Notes under the pieces: generated by a model | Database searches by the model: none | Told to the model about the DNA's origin: nothing | Seen by the model: only the letters and a program-made list of their open reading frames with translations | Assembly (NCBI RefSeq): GCF_029870285.1 | Contig: NZ_JACSYA010000004.1 | Location: 180,908-244,907 of the forward strand | Direction: 5' to 3' | DNA from: Delftia sp. PS-11 | Lineage (GTDB): Bacteria; Pseudomonadota; Gammaproteobacteria; Burkholderiales; Burkholderiaceae_C | Length of the DNA: 64,000 bases | Made by a program: the position numbers and the translations under genes | Part shown: piece after piece, positions 8,043-15,909 of the stretch | Numbering within the stretch: position 1 is the stretch's first letter | Layout: each line of letters opens with the position of its first letter

Positions 8043-9586
8043 TGCATGCACTCCTTCAAATCACCCACCACCCGCACGCGGATGCGCGTGGCATTGCCGC
8101 TGCTGTAGGGCAGCGGCACATCCTCGATATCCAGCACGCTGATGCTGGCGGGGTCGGCCCCGGCCTGCACGGCGCGGGCCCATGCCTGCTCGCGCACCTG
8201 TGCGATGGCATCCTCCCGGCGCATGCCAGCCAGGTGCAGCACACGGTCGCTTTCGCCGCTGACCTGGGCCATGGCTGCGCCCACCGCGTTGGCCACGTCT
8301 GCATGCGGCGGGCGCGTCAGGGCCATGCCTTGCAGGTGCGTGCCCAGCAGGACGCCGCCGCCACCGACCACGATCACAGGCAGCGGTTGCGCCGAGGTGC
8401 GCATGCGGTCCACGGCGTCCGCCACCATCTGCTGCAGCAAGGCATGGCAGCTGCGTGCCGTGTCCGGCGCCAGATGGGCGATGCGGGCACGGTCTCCCAG
8501 CTCTGCCACTCCCGCTGCGACCGCGATATCGGTCGCTGTGAGGGTGTTGCCGCCGAACACCAGAGCGTCCTGGCGGATGCGATAGCCCACGCTGTGAGGT
8601 CCGATGCGTGCATGGTCCGGGCTGACGATGGAGCCTCCGCCCAGGCCCAGGCTGTAGACGTCGGGCATGCGGAAGTTGGTGCGCACGCCGCCGACCTCCA
8701 CGGCGATGCCTGCCTGGCGCGGGAAACCCGCCTGCAGCATGCCGACATCGGTGGTGGTGCCTCCGATATCGGCCACGATGGCATTCCTGTGGCCTGACAG
8801 AAAGGCGGCGCCGCGCATGGAGTTGGTCGGCCCCGAGGCCACGGTCAGCACGGGGAAGCGCGCGGCCTGTGCGGCATCCATCAAGGTGCCATCGTTTTGC
8901 GTCAGGTACAGCGGCGCCTGGATGCCGCTGGCACGCAGCGCCTGCTCGAATGCGGACACGACCTCCAGCCCCAGCAGTCCCAGGCTGGCATTGAGGATGG
9001 CGGCGTTCTCGCGTTCGAGAAGGCCCATGCGGCCAATCTGGGAGGACAGCGTGATGCGCGCCTGCGGCAGCTGCTCGCGCACCCATTCTGCGGCCTCGCG
9101 TTCCTGTGCGTCATCAATGAAGGAGAACACGCCGGAGATGGCGATGTCCTGCACGCCGAGCTGTGCGAACTCCTGTGCGAAGGCGCGGATCTGCCCGGGC
9201 CGTGGCCGGCCGAGCGCGCGCCCGTCGAACTCGAATCCACCCTGTGCCAGGCGCCAGTGCAGTTGCAGCGCTGCCTTCAGGTCGTCTGGCCAGGCGGTGG
9301 CGGGTGGCATGCTGGCAGTGGCTGGCAGGCCCAGCCGGATCACGCCCACGGGCGCCAGGCGGCGGCGCTCGGCCAGCGCGTTGGTGAACTGCGTGGTGCC
9401 GATCATGACTGCGGCGACATCGGCGCACGCAGTGCGCGCGCCAGCCATCACGCCAGCGAGCGCCTGGGCCACGCCGCTGACCACGTCGGCCGTGGTGGCG
9501 GTCTTGAGGCCATGCAAAACCTCATGACCCCGCATGGCGACGGCGTCGGTGTTGGTGCCGCCGACATCGATGCCGATGCGGATCAT
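8039..9586 (-). CDS. Hydantoinase/oxoprolinase family protein (HyuA-like)
   Basis: This 515-residue ATP-dependent ring-opening enzyme resembles the A subunit of hydantoinases and 5-oxoprolinase. The N-terminal IGIDVGGTNTDAVAM and the internal VADIGGTTTDVGML are the two phosphate-binding loops of the ASKHA fold, and GGNTLTATDIAVAAG is also characteristic. No HyuB-type gene is present. Pairing with a DUF917 protein and an NCS1 permease is the usual arrangement of this subfamily. It is the first gene of the operon and runs divergently from the LuxR-type regulator 214 bp away, which probably controlled it. Only a weak purine-rich ribosome site precedes ATG 9586. Confidence 0.88.
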   Translation of the reverse strand: MIRIGIDVGGTNTDAVAMRGHEVLHGLKTATTADVVSGVAQALAGVMAGARTACADVAAVMIGTTQFTNALAERRRLAPVGVIRLGLPATASMPPATAWPDDLKAALQLHWRLAQGGFEFDGRALGRPRPGQIRAFAQEFAQLGVQDIAISGVFSFIDDAQEREAAEWVREQLPQARITLSSQIGRMGLLERENAAILNASLGLLGLEVVSAFEQALRASGIQAPLYLTQNDGTLMDAAQAARFPVLTVASGPTNSMRGAAFLSGHRNAIVADIGGTTTDVGMLQAGFPRQAGIAVEVGGVRTNFRMPDVYSLGLGGGSIVSPDHARIGPHSVGYRIRQDALVFGGNTLTATDIAVAAGVAELGDRARIAHLAPDTARSCHALLQQMVADAVDRMRTSAQPLPVIVVGGGGVLLGTHLQGMALTRPPHADVANAVGAAMAQVSGESDRVLHLAGMRREDAIAQVREQAWARAVQAGADPASISVLDIEDVPLPYSSGNATRIRVRVVGDLKECMQ

Positions 9587-9800
9587 GGCCGCCCGCCTGG
9601 TGGGTTAGGGGTGGGCAGGGGTATCTGCATGGCTGCGCGCTGGGCTGAAGTGGTCATGTCCACAATGTGCGGGCCGCGCGCGATCAGGGCAATGCGCCCG
9701 GTGGGGGATGCCGGGCTCTATTTCGGGGGATGGCAGCCTTGCGCCCCCTGCCTGTGTGGCCTCCGTGGGGGGCGCTTCCTACAATGAGGATTTGCCATTC

Positions 9801-12466
9801 ATGCACGCCATGGCATCCGCAGCCCTGCCCGCACTGCGTTTCGAGCCGCTCGCCAACACGCGCGAAGCGATCGGGCGCGAGCAGCTTTTGCGCCAGCTTC
9901 AGCCGGCGCCGCCGGACGGCGCACGGCTGGTGCTGCTGTGCGCGCCAGCAGGCTTTGGCAAGACCACCCTGCTGGCCCAGCTTGCCCAGGCGGCGCGTTG
10001 CGCGGGGCAGCGGGTGGCCTGGCTCAACTGTGATGCGCGGGACCGCGATGCCGAGGTGTTTGCCGAGGGGCTGGGCGCTGCGCTGCACCATGGCCTGGCA
10101 CGGCCTGCAGGCATCGACGATCTGGCCCAGGTCGATGTGCCGCTGCTGATCTGCATCGATGACTATGAGTGTGCCCTGGGCCCGCAGGCCGATGCACTGC
10201 TTGAGGCCATGGCCTGGCTGGCTTCGCCGCAAGTGCGCATTGTCGTTGCCAGCCGTGAGCCGCCGCGCCAGCCTTTGACCCGTTTGCTGCTCGATGGCCG
10301 GGCCCGTCAGATGGATGCGCAGCTGCTGCGCTTCACGGGGGCCGAGGCCCAGCGCCTGCTGCAGGATACGGTCCCGCCCCACAGCCTGGGGCAGATCCTG
10401 CGGTATGCCGATGGCTGGCCGTTCGCCCTGCAGTTGGCGCGCCTGCGCGCATGTGCCGAGCCCTCGGCCCTGTGGCCGGGCGAGGCAAGCGCCCCGATTC
10501 CTCGGCGCCAGATCTTTGATTACCTGGCGCACGAGGTGCTGGCGACGCTGTCCCAGGCGCTGCGCGATTTCCTGGCCGATGTGGCTGTGCTCGATCTCGT
10601 GGATGTGGCCGCTGCCAATGCGGTGCGCGAGCGCGGGGACAGTCTGGCGCTGATCCAGCAGCTCACGCGCATGCGGCCCGTTGCGCTGGTGGACGAGCTG
10701 GCCTGGTCAGTGCGGCTGCATCCCCTGCTGAGGGACTATCTGCTCGACGCCTGCGCGCTGCGCTCGCCGGGCCACCTCGATGGATTGCACCAGCGTGCTG
10801 CGCGGCATCTGGCCTCATGCGGCCAGCTTCATGAGGCGGTCGCCCATGCCGTGGCCGGGCACAGCCCCGGGCTGGGCGCATGCCTGCTGGAGTCCGCTGG
10901 CGGGCTGCTGCTGATCTCCAGCGAAGGTGCGGTGCGCTCGCGCCTGATGTTGAAGCTGCTGCCAGCTTCCGTGCTGCAGGAGCGGCCTCGGCTGCGTCTG
11001 CTGCGCATGCTGGCCCAGTTGCTGCAAGGACTGCCCGATGGCGTGCAGTCAGAGTTCGTGGCCGTGCGCCAGCAGGTGATGGGCCAAGGGGCCGCCGGGG
11101 ATGATGCTGTCTGGCAGGATCTGGCATTCGCCGAACTCGGCCCACTGCTCGCACGCAGCGAGCGCGAGCAGTTTTTCTCGCCCTGGGCTGCCATCGGCAG
11201 GCTGCGCGCCCTGGCGCGCAGCCTGCTGCTGCACGATCGCAGGCCCATGGCGCTGACCCTGTCCTTCGAGATATTCTTCCTGCACCGCTACGGGCCTGCG
11301 GGCCGCTGCGAGCGGCGCGTCCGTGAAGTCGAAGCCCTGTTCGCGGATGGCGCCTACACCCGCAACAGCCCCTGGATCTGGGTGTATCGGGCGCGCAATG
11401 CGCTGGTGCGAGGTGAACTGGCGCTGGCCGTGAAGACGCTGGAGGAGTCGCTGGCCCAGGACCTCAATTTTCTGGAGTTCCGCCAGGATACGCTGGCCCG
11501 GCTGAGCACCGGCCTGCACGGTCAGATCGCCTACGCCAGGGGCGATATCGACAGTGCGCTGGCACACTTCGAGGCGCTGGCGCCGGTCCATGGCACGGAC
11601 CTGCTGGAGGTGCTTATCGATGGCTGCGTGGGGGCTGCGGCCTGTGCGTTCGCCAAAGGCCAGGCGCAGCGTGCTTTCGAGATGCTTGGCGCGGCGCGCC
11701 AGCTGGCGCAGGACGAGTCTCTGCCGCACCTGGGCCTGGCGGCTGCCGCAGCCGAGGTGGACATGCTGCTGCGCTGTGACCGCACCGAGGCTGCCGTGGC
11801 ACTGGCCGGACAGGCGCAGCTGGAGCGCGTTGCCGAGCAGGCCCGCGAGGCTTTTGCCCTGCCCTGCCCTGGGCCGAGACCGAGGCGGTTGCGCGCGCCT
11901 GCTGGCGCCTGCGCCTGGCCCGGGCCGACGCTGCCGGTGCGGCCCAGATGGCTGCCAGTCTGCTGGCGCAGTCGCGCCGCAGCGGCCGGGTGCTGGGTGA
12001 GCTGTCGGCGCAATTCATGCTGGCTTGCGCGCATGCCGGGCAGGGTGATGGTCCCGCTGCAAACCGGGCATTGGGCGCAGGCCTGCGGCTGGGCGCACGC
12101 CTGGGGGCGGCGCAGTGCGCCCTGGATGCCGGTGCGCCGCTGCTGGCCCTGGTGCACGGGTGGCTGGCTGCCACGCATGCCGAGCCTCAGGCCGCGCCGC
12201 AGGTGTTTGCCCGACAGGTGCTGGCCTTGTGGGAGCAGCGCTTTGGCGAGCGCCTGGGGCAGGGCGGGCCGCATCGGCTGACGCCGCGCGAGTCGGATGT
12301 GCTGCGCGAGCTGGCCAGGCAGTACAGCACCAAGCAGATCGCCAAGGCCCTGGGGCTGTCGCCGGAGACCGTCAAGCACCACCTGAAGCGCATTTTTGCC
12401 AAGCTCGGCGTGCGCAGCCGCGAAGCGGCCTTGTACGAGGCGCGGCGCAGGGCATGGATGGCCTAG
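9801..12466 (+). pseudogene. MalT/LuxR-type transcriptional regulator, disrupted by a 5-bp frameshift
   Basis: This is a large ATP-dependent LuxR-family activator. It has a Walker A motif (APAGFGKTT, near residues 48-56), a Walker B-like LLICIDDYE, a long alpha-helical repeat region, and a C-terminal LuxR helix-turn-helix (LTPRESDVLRELARQYSTKQ, then ETVKHHLKRIFAKLGVRSR). The reading frame breaks at 11857-11871, where CCCTG occurs three times in tandem. With two copies the protein reads FALPWAETEAVARACWRL and runs on to 12466, giving 886 residues. As present, translation stays in a wrong frame to a stop at 12281, giving an 826-residue product without the DNA-binding domain. It lies divergent from the hydantoinase operon. 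Either the gene is inactivated, it is phase-variable, or the extra unit is a sequencing error. Confidence 0.85.
11857..11871 (+). repeat. (CCCTG)3 tandem repeat at the regulator frameshift
   Basis: Three contiguous CCCTG units lie in the coding sequence of the LuxR-type regulator. Removing exactly one unit rejoins the N-terminal frame to the frame encoding the helix-turn-helix, so the third unit is the likely lesion or a slippage switch. Confidence 0.85.
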
Positions 12467-12477
12467 CTGTGGCGCCT

Positions 12478-14487
12478 TCAGAGGTTGTCCGCAGCGCTGC
12501 TGTCATGCATGCGGCTGGCCTGCCGGAATGCCGACAGTCGTGCCGCGAATGGCTCCAGGACCAGGCTTTCGTCCCTGCCCTGTGGCGCCGTGGCAATGGC
12601 GATCGCAATGCCATGTTCGGCCATCAGGGCCTGCATTTCTCGCTGAGCGATCATGCCGTGGTCCATCAGTGAATCCACCAGGCGCGTGAAGGCGCTGCGG
12701 TGCTGGCGCAGCAGAACGCGTGCGCGCTGGTACTGCGATTGCAGCAGTTCCTCGATGGCTGCGTTGCTGGCCTGCACATCGGTATTTACGTGGTTGTCCA
12801 GCTCCACCGTCACGTCGGTGTGCGACAGGCGTGTGCCAAATCCGTGGAATCGCACATAGCGCGCCGCCCTGGCCGTGACCTGCTTGTAGTCCTGTTCGGC
12901 CCCGGTGGTGCAGGCCATCTCGCCAAACACCAGTTCTTCGGCCACACGGCCGGCCAGACCTACGCACATCATGTCCAGCGCATTCTGGCGCGTGGTGGCC
13001 TTGAGGCCCGCAAAGCTGTTGTAGCCACCTTCGAACGAGGCGATATTGATCTTGACCTCCTGCGGCGCCTGCCCGAACAGCAGGCAATAGGCCAGCCCGT
13101 GGCCTGCCTCATGCACTGCCAGCAGGGCTCTGAAGTCGGCATTGGCGCGCTGCTTGAGCCGGTTGAGTTCCAGCGTCACGGCAAACTGGGCCTGTCGCAA
13201 GTGGCCCCGGGCATCGAGGCCCTGGGCGACCAGGTGGTGCCGGTCGGCTGCCAGCACCATGCCGAATTCCTGCGTCAGCGGCAACTGCTGCTCCAGCACC
13301 CACAGGGCGGCATTGACCAGGTTGGCGCTGAGGATGGCATGCACCGATGAGAACAGCGGGCGTGTGCCCTGGGCAGGAAATACCGCGTTGGCGTACAGCT
13401 CGTCGAACACATCCTGCCCTATGGCAAAGCGCACGCCGCACTGGGTGGCAATGTCATCGCAGTACCGCGCGCACAGGCTGCGGATGAGCCGCTCGTAGGT
13501 GGCCTTGTTGAACGAGGGGTAGATGACATGCTCGTTGCCCAGGCGCGCGATCTGCTCGGGCTTGAAGCGCTCGCCCAGTGCTTTTTTCACATCGATGATT
13601 GAGAGCCTGCGCGTGAGTCGGTGGAAGATGTCGGCATCGGTGTCGCAGTCTTGCACGCGCTGCGCGGTCTCGTGGTACATCTCGTCGAGGTTGCCGCAGA
13701 CGAAGATGAGCAGCTTGCTGTAGTCGGTCTCCCATGCACTGTGCGATTGCTGAAAGCGCACCAGCATCGCCTGCACCTGGGCGGGCGGCCACTGCATGAT
13801 CTCGGCCAGCGGCTCGCGCAGCTTGAGCATGCGCTTGAGTTCCTGCGCGTCCCAGGCGTCGAGCTGGAAGCGGTAGGGCTTTTTGCCGGCACGCTCTTGT
13901 TCATCGTCATCGCGCTCGGCTTCGTAATGCGCATCGGCCAGTTTGCGCTCGATATGGGTCAGCGCACTCAGGGCGGGGGGCAGCCTGCCATCGGACAGCA
14001 GGGTCCAGACGTCCTGGTAGCGCTCCACTTTCACGTCGGCACCTTTGGTATCCACCGTCCGAAAGCGCTGGAACTCGTCCAGCACCAGCATGCCCGGCAT
14101 GCCTTCGGTGATGCCCGAGTCGCCCAGCATGCCCGAGATGGTCGAGCTGCGGTAGCTGGCGCCATGGCTGAAACCGTCCATCTGCACTTCAACGAAGCGG
14201 TCGTAAAAGCCCAGCAACTGCGCCAGGCGGCGCGTCAGCTGTGTCTTGCCCGTGCCGGTGAGGCCCCACAGGCAGACGATGACGGGCCGGCTGATGAGCT
14301 GGGGCAGTACATACCAGGCACGGATGCCATTGATCACGCGGTCGATCACATCGTCAATGCCGAACAGTTCGGCCTTGAGTTGCTGCGCTGCGCTGGCCAG
14401 TGCCTGCTGGCGCTGGATCAGCTGCGCGGAGTCGATCGGTTGGGCGGGCCGCAACAGGGGCGGCACTTGGGAGGGGAATGCTTGCAT
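12478..14487 (-). CDS. AAA ATPase fused to an FtsH-like M41 zinc peptidase
   Basis: This 669-residue protein joins an AAA domain to a peptidase. Walker A is GLTGTGKT (75-82) and Walker B is MLVLDEFQ (133-140). The M41 peptidase carries HEAGH (459-463), GLAGRVAEELVFGE and a TTGAEQDYKQVT segment supplying the third zinc ligand, probably D533. Unlike FtsH it has no N-terminal transmembrane segments, and the ATPase is closer to ClpX/ClpA-type AAA modules, with a charged insertion near residues 190-240. It should be a soluble ATP-dependent protease, and its substrates are unknown. The start is ATG 14487, 1 bp after the stop of the upstream small gene. A 24-codon upstream extension overlaps that gene and looks spurious. 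Convergent with the LuxR gene, with an 11-bp gap. Confidence 0.85.
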   Translation of the reverse strand: MQAFPSQVPPLLRPAQPIDSAQLIQRQQALASAAQQLKAELFGIDDVIDRVINGIRAWYVLPQLISRPVIVCLWGLTGTGKTQLTRRLAQLLGFYDRFVEVQMDGFSHGASYRSSTISGMLGDSGITEGMPGMLVLDEFQRFRTVDTKGADVKVERYQDVWTLLSDGRLPPALSALTHIERKLADAHYEAERDDDEQERAGKKPYRFQLDAWDAQELKRMLKLREPLAEIMQWPPAQVQAMLVRFQQSHSAWETDYSKLLIFVCGNLDEMYHETAQRVQDCDTDADIFHRLTRRLSIIDVKKALGERFKPEQIARLGNEHVIYPSFNKATYERLIRSLCARYCDDIATQCGVRFAIGQDVFDELYANAVFPAQGTRPLFSSVHAILSANLVNAALWVLEQQLPLTQEFGMVLAADRHHLVAQGLDARGHLRQAQFAVTLELNRLKQRANADFRALLAVHEAGHGLAYCLLFGQAPQEVKINIASFEGGYNSFAGLKATTRQNALDMMCVGLAGRVAEELVFGEMACTTGAEQDYKQVTARAARYVRFHGFGTRLSHTDVTVELDNHVNTDVQASNAAIEELLQSQYQRARVLLRQHRSAFTRLVDSLMDHGMIAQREMQALMAEHGIAIAIATAPQGRDESLVLEPFAARLSAFRQASRMHDSSAADNL

Positions 14488-14488
14488 C

Positions 14489-14674
14489 TCAATCGTTCGC
14501 AAAGGGGTTTTGCAGCGCTTTGCGCAGGGCAACGCGATCCGCGCGGCGCTGGGCGCCACGGCTGCGGATGTGTTTGCCTGCCGCGCTCGACAGACTGCGC
14601 TGCGCCAGCGCAGCCGCCACGGGATTGCGCGGCGGGCCGCAGGATTCGAGCTGCAGCACCAGCGGCTGCTTCAT
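14489..14674 (-). CDS. Small basic protein upstream of the AAA-M41 protease
   Basis: This is a 61-residue Arg/Ala-rich protein with the pattern PPRNPVAAALAQR, then GKHIRSRGAQRRADRVALRK. It resembles small uncharacterised proteins of Burkholderiales, and no function is known to me. The stop lies one base before the protease ATG, so the two are almost certainly co-expressed. It could be an adaptor or substrate of the protease, but that is inference. The start is ambiguous. ATG 14674 has AGGA 11 nt upstream and overlaps the stop of a 20-codon ORF (ATGA). An in-frame ATG at 14719 would add 15 residues but lacks a ribosome site. Confidence 0.55.
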   Translation of the reverse strand: MKQPLVLQLESCGPPRNPVAAALAQRSLSSAAGKHIRSRGAQRRADRVALRKALQNPFAND

Positions 14675-14733
14675 GCGGCGCAGTTTCCTGACTTCACCCT
14701 GGGCGTAGGCCCGGGACATTTTTTGGCACTCAT
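14671..14733 (-). CDS. Putative 20-residue leader peptide coupled to the small basic protein
   Basis: This short ORF starts at ATG 14733 with GGAG 5 nt upstream, reads MSAKKCPGPTPRVKSGNCAA, and ends in TGA that overlaps the ATG of the next gene (ATGA). The arrangement suggests translational coupling. The peptide itself has no recognised function. Confidence 0.3.
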   Translation of the reverse strand: MSAKKCPGPTPRVKSGNCAA

Positions 14734-14748
14734 GTGCGCTCCACCAGT

Positions 14749-14775
14749 AAAAAGCCCCGGCGATGTCGCCAGGGC
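14749..14775 (-). terminator. Terminator-like hairpin ahead of the protease operon
   Basis: On the minus strand GCCCTGGCGA and TCGCCGGGGC form a hairpin with one mismatch, followed by TTTTT. It lies 77 bp downstream of a 35-codon ORF and just upstream of the leader ORF and protease operon. It may end the short transcript or act as an attenuator. Confidence 0.6.
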
Positions 14776-14852
14776 CTGCACGGTGCAACGGGCGCCGCAA
14801 AGCCAAGGCTGGATCTGTGTGCGCACAGTCCAGCCGGGGCGGTGGGCCGTGA

Positions 14853-14960
14853 TCAGACGGGCGTGGTGTTGAAGTCAGACATGTCGGGGGTCTCCTGGTG
14901 TTGGTCCGTATGGGTTGCCGTGGCAGGTACCGGACGGATGGGCCGAAGATGTGAGGCCAT
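14853..14960 (-). CDS. Putative 35-residue peptide ORF
   Basis: The ORF starts at ATG 14960 with AGGATC upstream at normal spacing and encodes a Pro/Thr/His-rich peptide beginning MASHLRPIRPVP and ending MSDFNTTPV. A second good ribosome site (GGAG, 9 nt) precedes the internal ATG of MSDFNTTPV, so a 9-residue product is also possible. No family is recognised. It is the only plausible gene between the TetR promoter region and the terminator at 14749. The stretch 14961-15120 shows no gene and should hold divergent promoters. Confidence 0.3.
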   Translation of the reverse strand: MASHLRPIRPVPATATHTDQHQETPDMSDFNTTPV

Positions 14961-15120
14961 TTTGGTGATCCTGGTGGGCTTTGGCAATCCAAAGTGCGGC
15001 ATCTGCCGGTAATGTCGCTTTAAAAGCACAGAATTCAGTGTGCAGAGCATGTGGCACGCCGCTATCTAGGTGTTTACCCCGCGATGTCTTCGCGGTGACA
15101 TGCTTTCGATGCAAAATAGC

Positions 15121-15132
15121 ACGAACGTTCGT
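15121..15132. promoter_or_regulatory. Palindromic operator candidate for the TetR regulator
   Basis: ACGAACGTTCGT is a perfect 12-bp palindrome lying 17 bp before the TetR start, in the expected promoter region. It has the form typical of TetR-family operators and suggests autoregulation of the beta-oxidation operon. Confidence 0.55.
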
Positions 15133-15149
15133 TTTAGCAAGAATTCCGC

Positions 15150-15863
15150 ATGCCCCGCGCCTCCGCCACACGCCGCACCACCCCTCTCACCGCCGAGTCT
15201 GCAGTTGCCCCCGCCGTGCCCGAGACCGCCGTGCTGGCGGCTGTGCCCGCACCAGCGCCGCGCCGGGCACTGCACAAGGGCCAGCAGACCAAGGCCACCA
15301 TCGTGGAGGCCGCGCTCAATCTGGCCACGCACATCGGGCTGGAGGGCCTGTCCATCGGCGCGCTGGCCGAATTGACAGGCATGAGCAAGTCGGGCGTATT
15401 TGCGCATTTTGGCTCCCGCGAGGAATTGCAGATCTCGGTGGTGCATGAATACCACGACCGTTTCGAGCAGGAAGTGTTCTACCCGGCGCTGCAGGCGCCG
15501 CGCGGCGTGGCGCGGCTGCGCGCGCTGTTCGGCAACTGGATGAAGCGCACCTCCATCGAGCTGGATTCGGGCTGCATCTACATCAGCGGCGCCGTGGAGT
15601 TCGACGACCGCACGGGTCCGGTGCGCGATGCGCTGACGGCCTCGGTCCAGACCTGGCATGAGGCCATGCGCCGCACCATCGTGCAGTGCCGCGAATGCGG
15701 TGATTTGCGCGCCGATGTGGACGAGAACCAGGTGCTGTTCGAAATCCACGGCCTGATTCTGGTGCTGCACTACGAGGCGCGCTTCCTGCGCAACCAGGGC
15801 TCCATCCAGCGGGCCCTTGACGGTTTTGAAAGCATTCTGGCGCGCTACGCCCGGACGGCCTGA
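15150..15863 (+). CDS. TetR-family regulator of the beta-oxidation operon
   Basis: This 237-residue TetR-type repressor has a helix-turn-helix (LSIGALAELTGMSKSGVFAH, followed by FGSREELQISVV) near residues 65-95, after an N-terminal Ala/Pro-rich extension of about 40 residues. The C-terminal ligand domain is of the kind linked to fatty-acid or aromatic acyl-CoA sensing, but the ligand is not known. The stop is 46 bp before the acyl-CoA dehydrogenase start, with no terminator, so regulator and catabolic genes probably share a transcript controlled from the ACGAACGTTCGT site upstream. Confidence 0.88.
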   Translation: MPRASATRRTTPLTAESAVAPAVPETAVLAAVPAPAPRRALHKGQQTKATIVEAALNLATHIGLEGLSIGALAELTGMSKSGVFAHFGSREELQISVVHEYHDRFEQEVFYPALQAPRGVARLRALFGNWMKRTSIELDSGCIYISGAVEFDDRTGPVRDALTASVQTWHEAMRRTIVQCRECGDLRADVDENQVLFEIHGLILVLHYEARFLRNQGSIQRALDGFESILARYARTA

Positions 15864-15909
15864 TTCTTACGTATCCAACCACACAACCCCGCCATCACAG
15901 GAGAAGACA

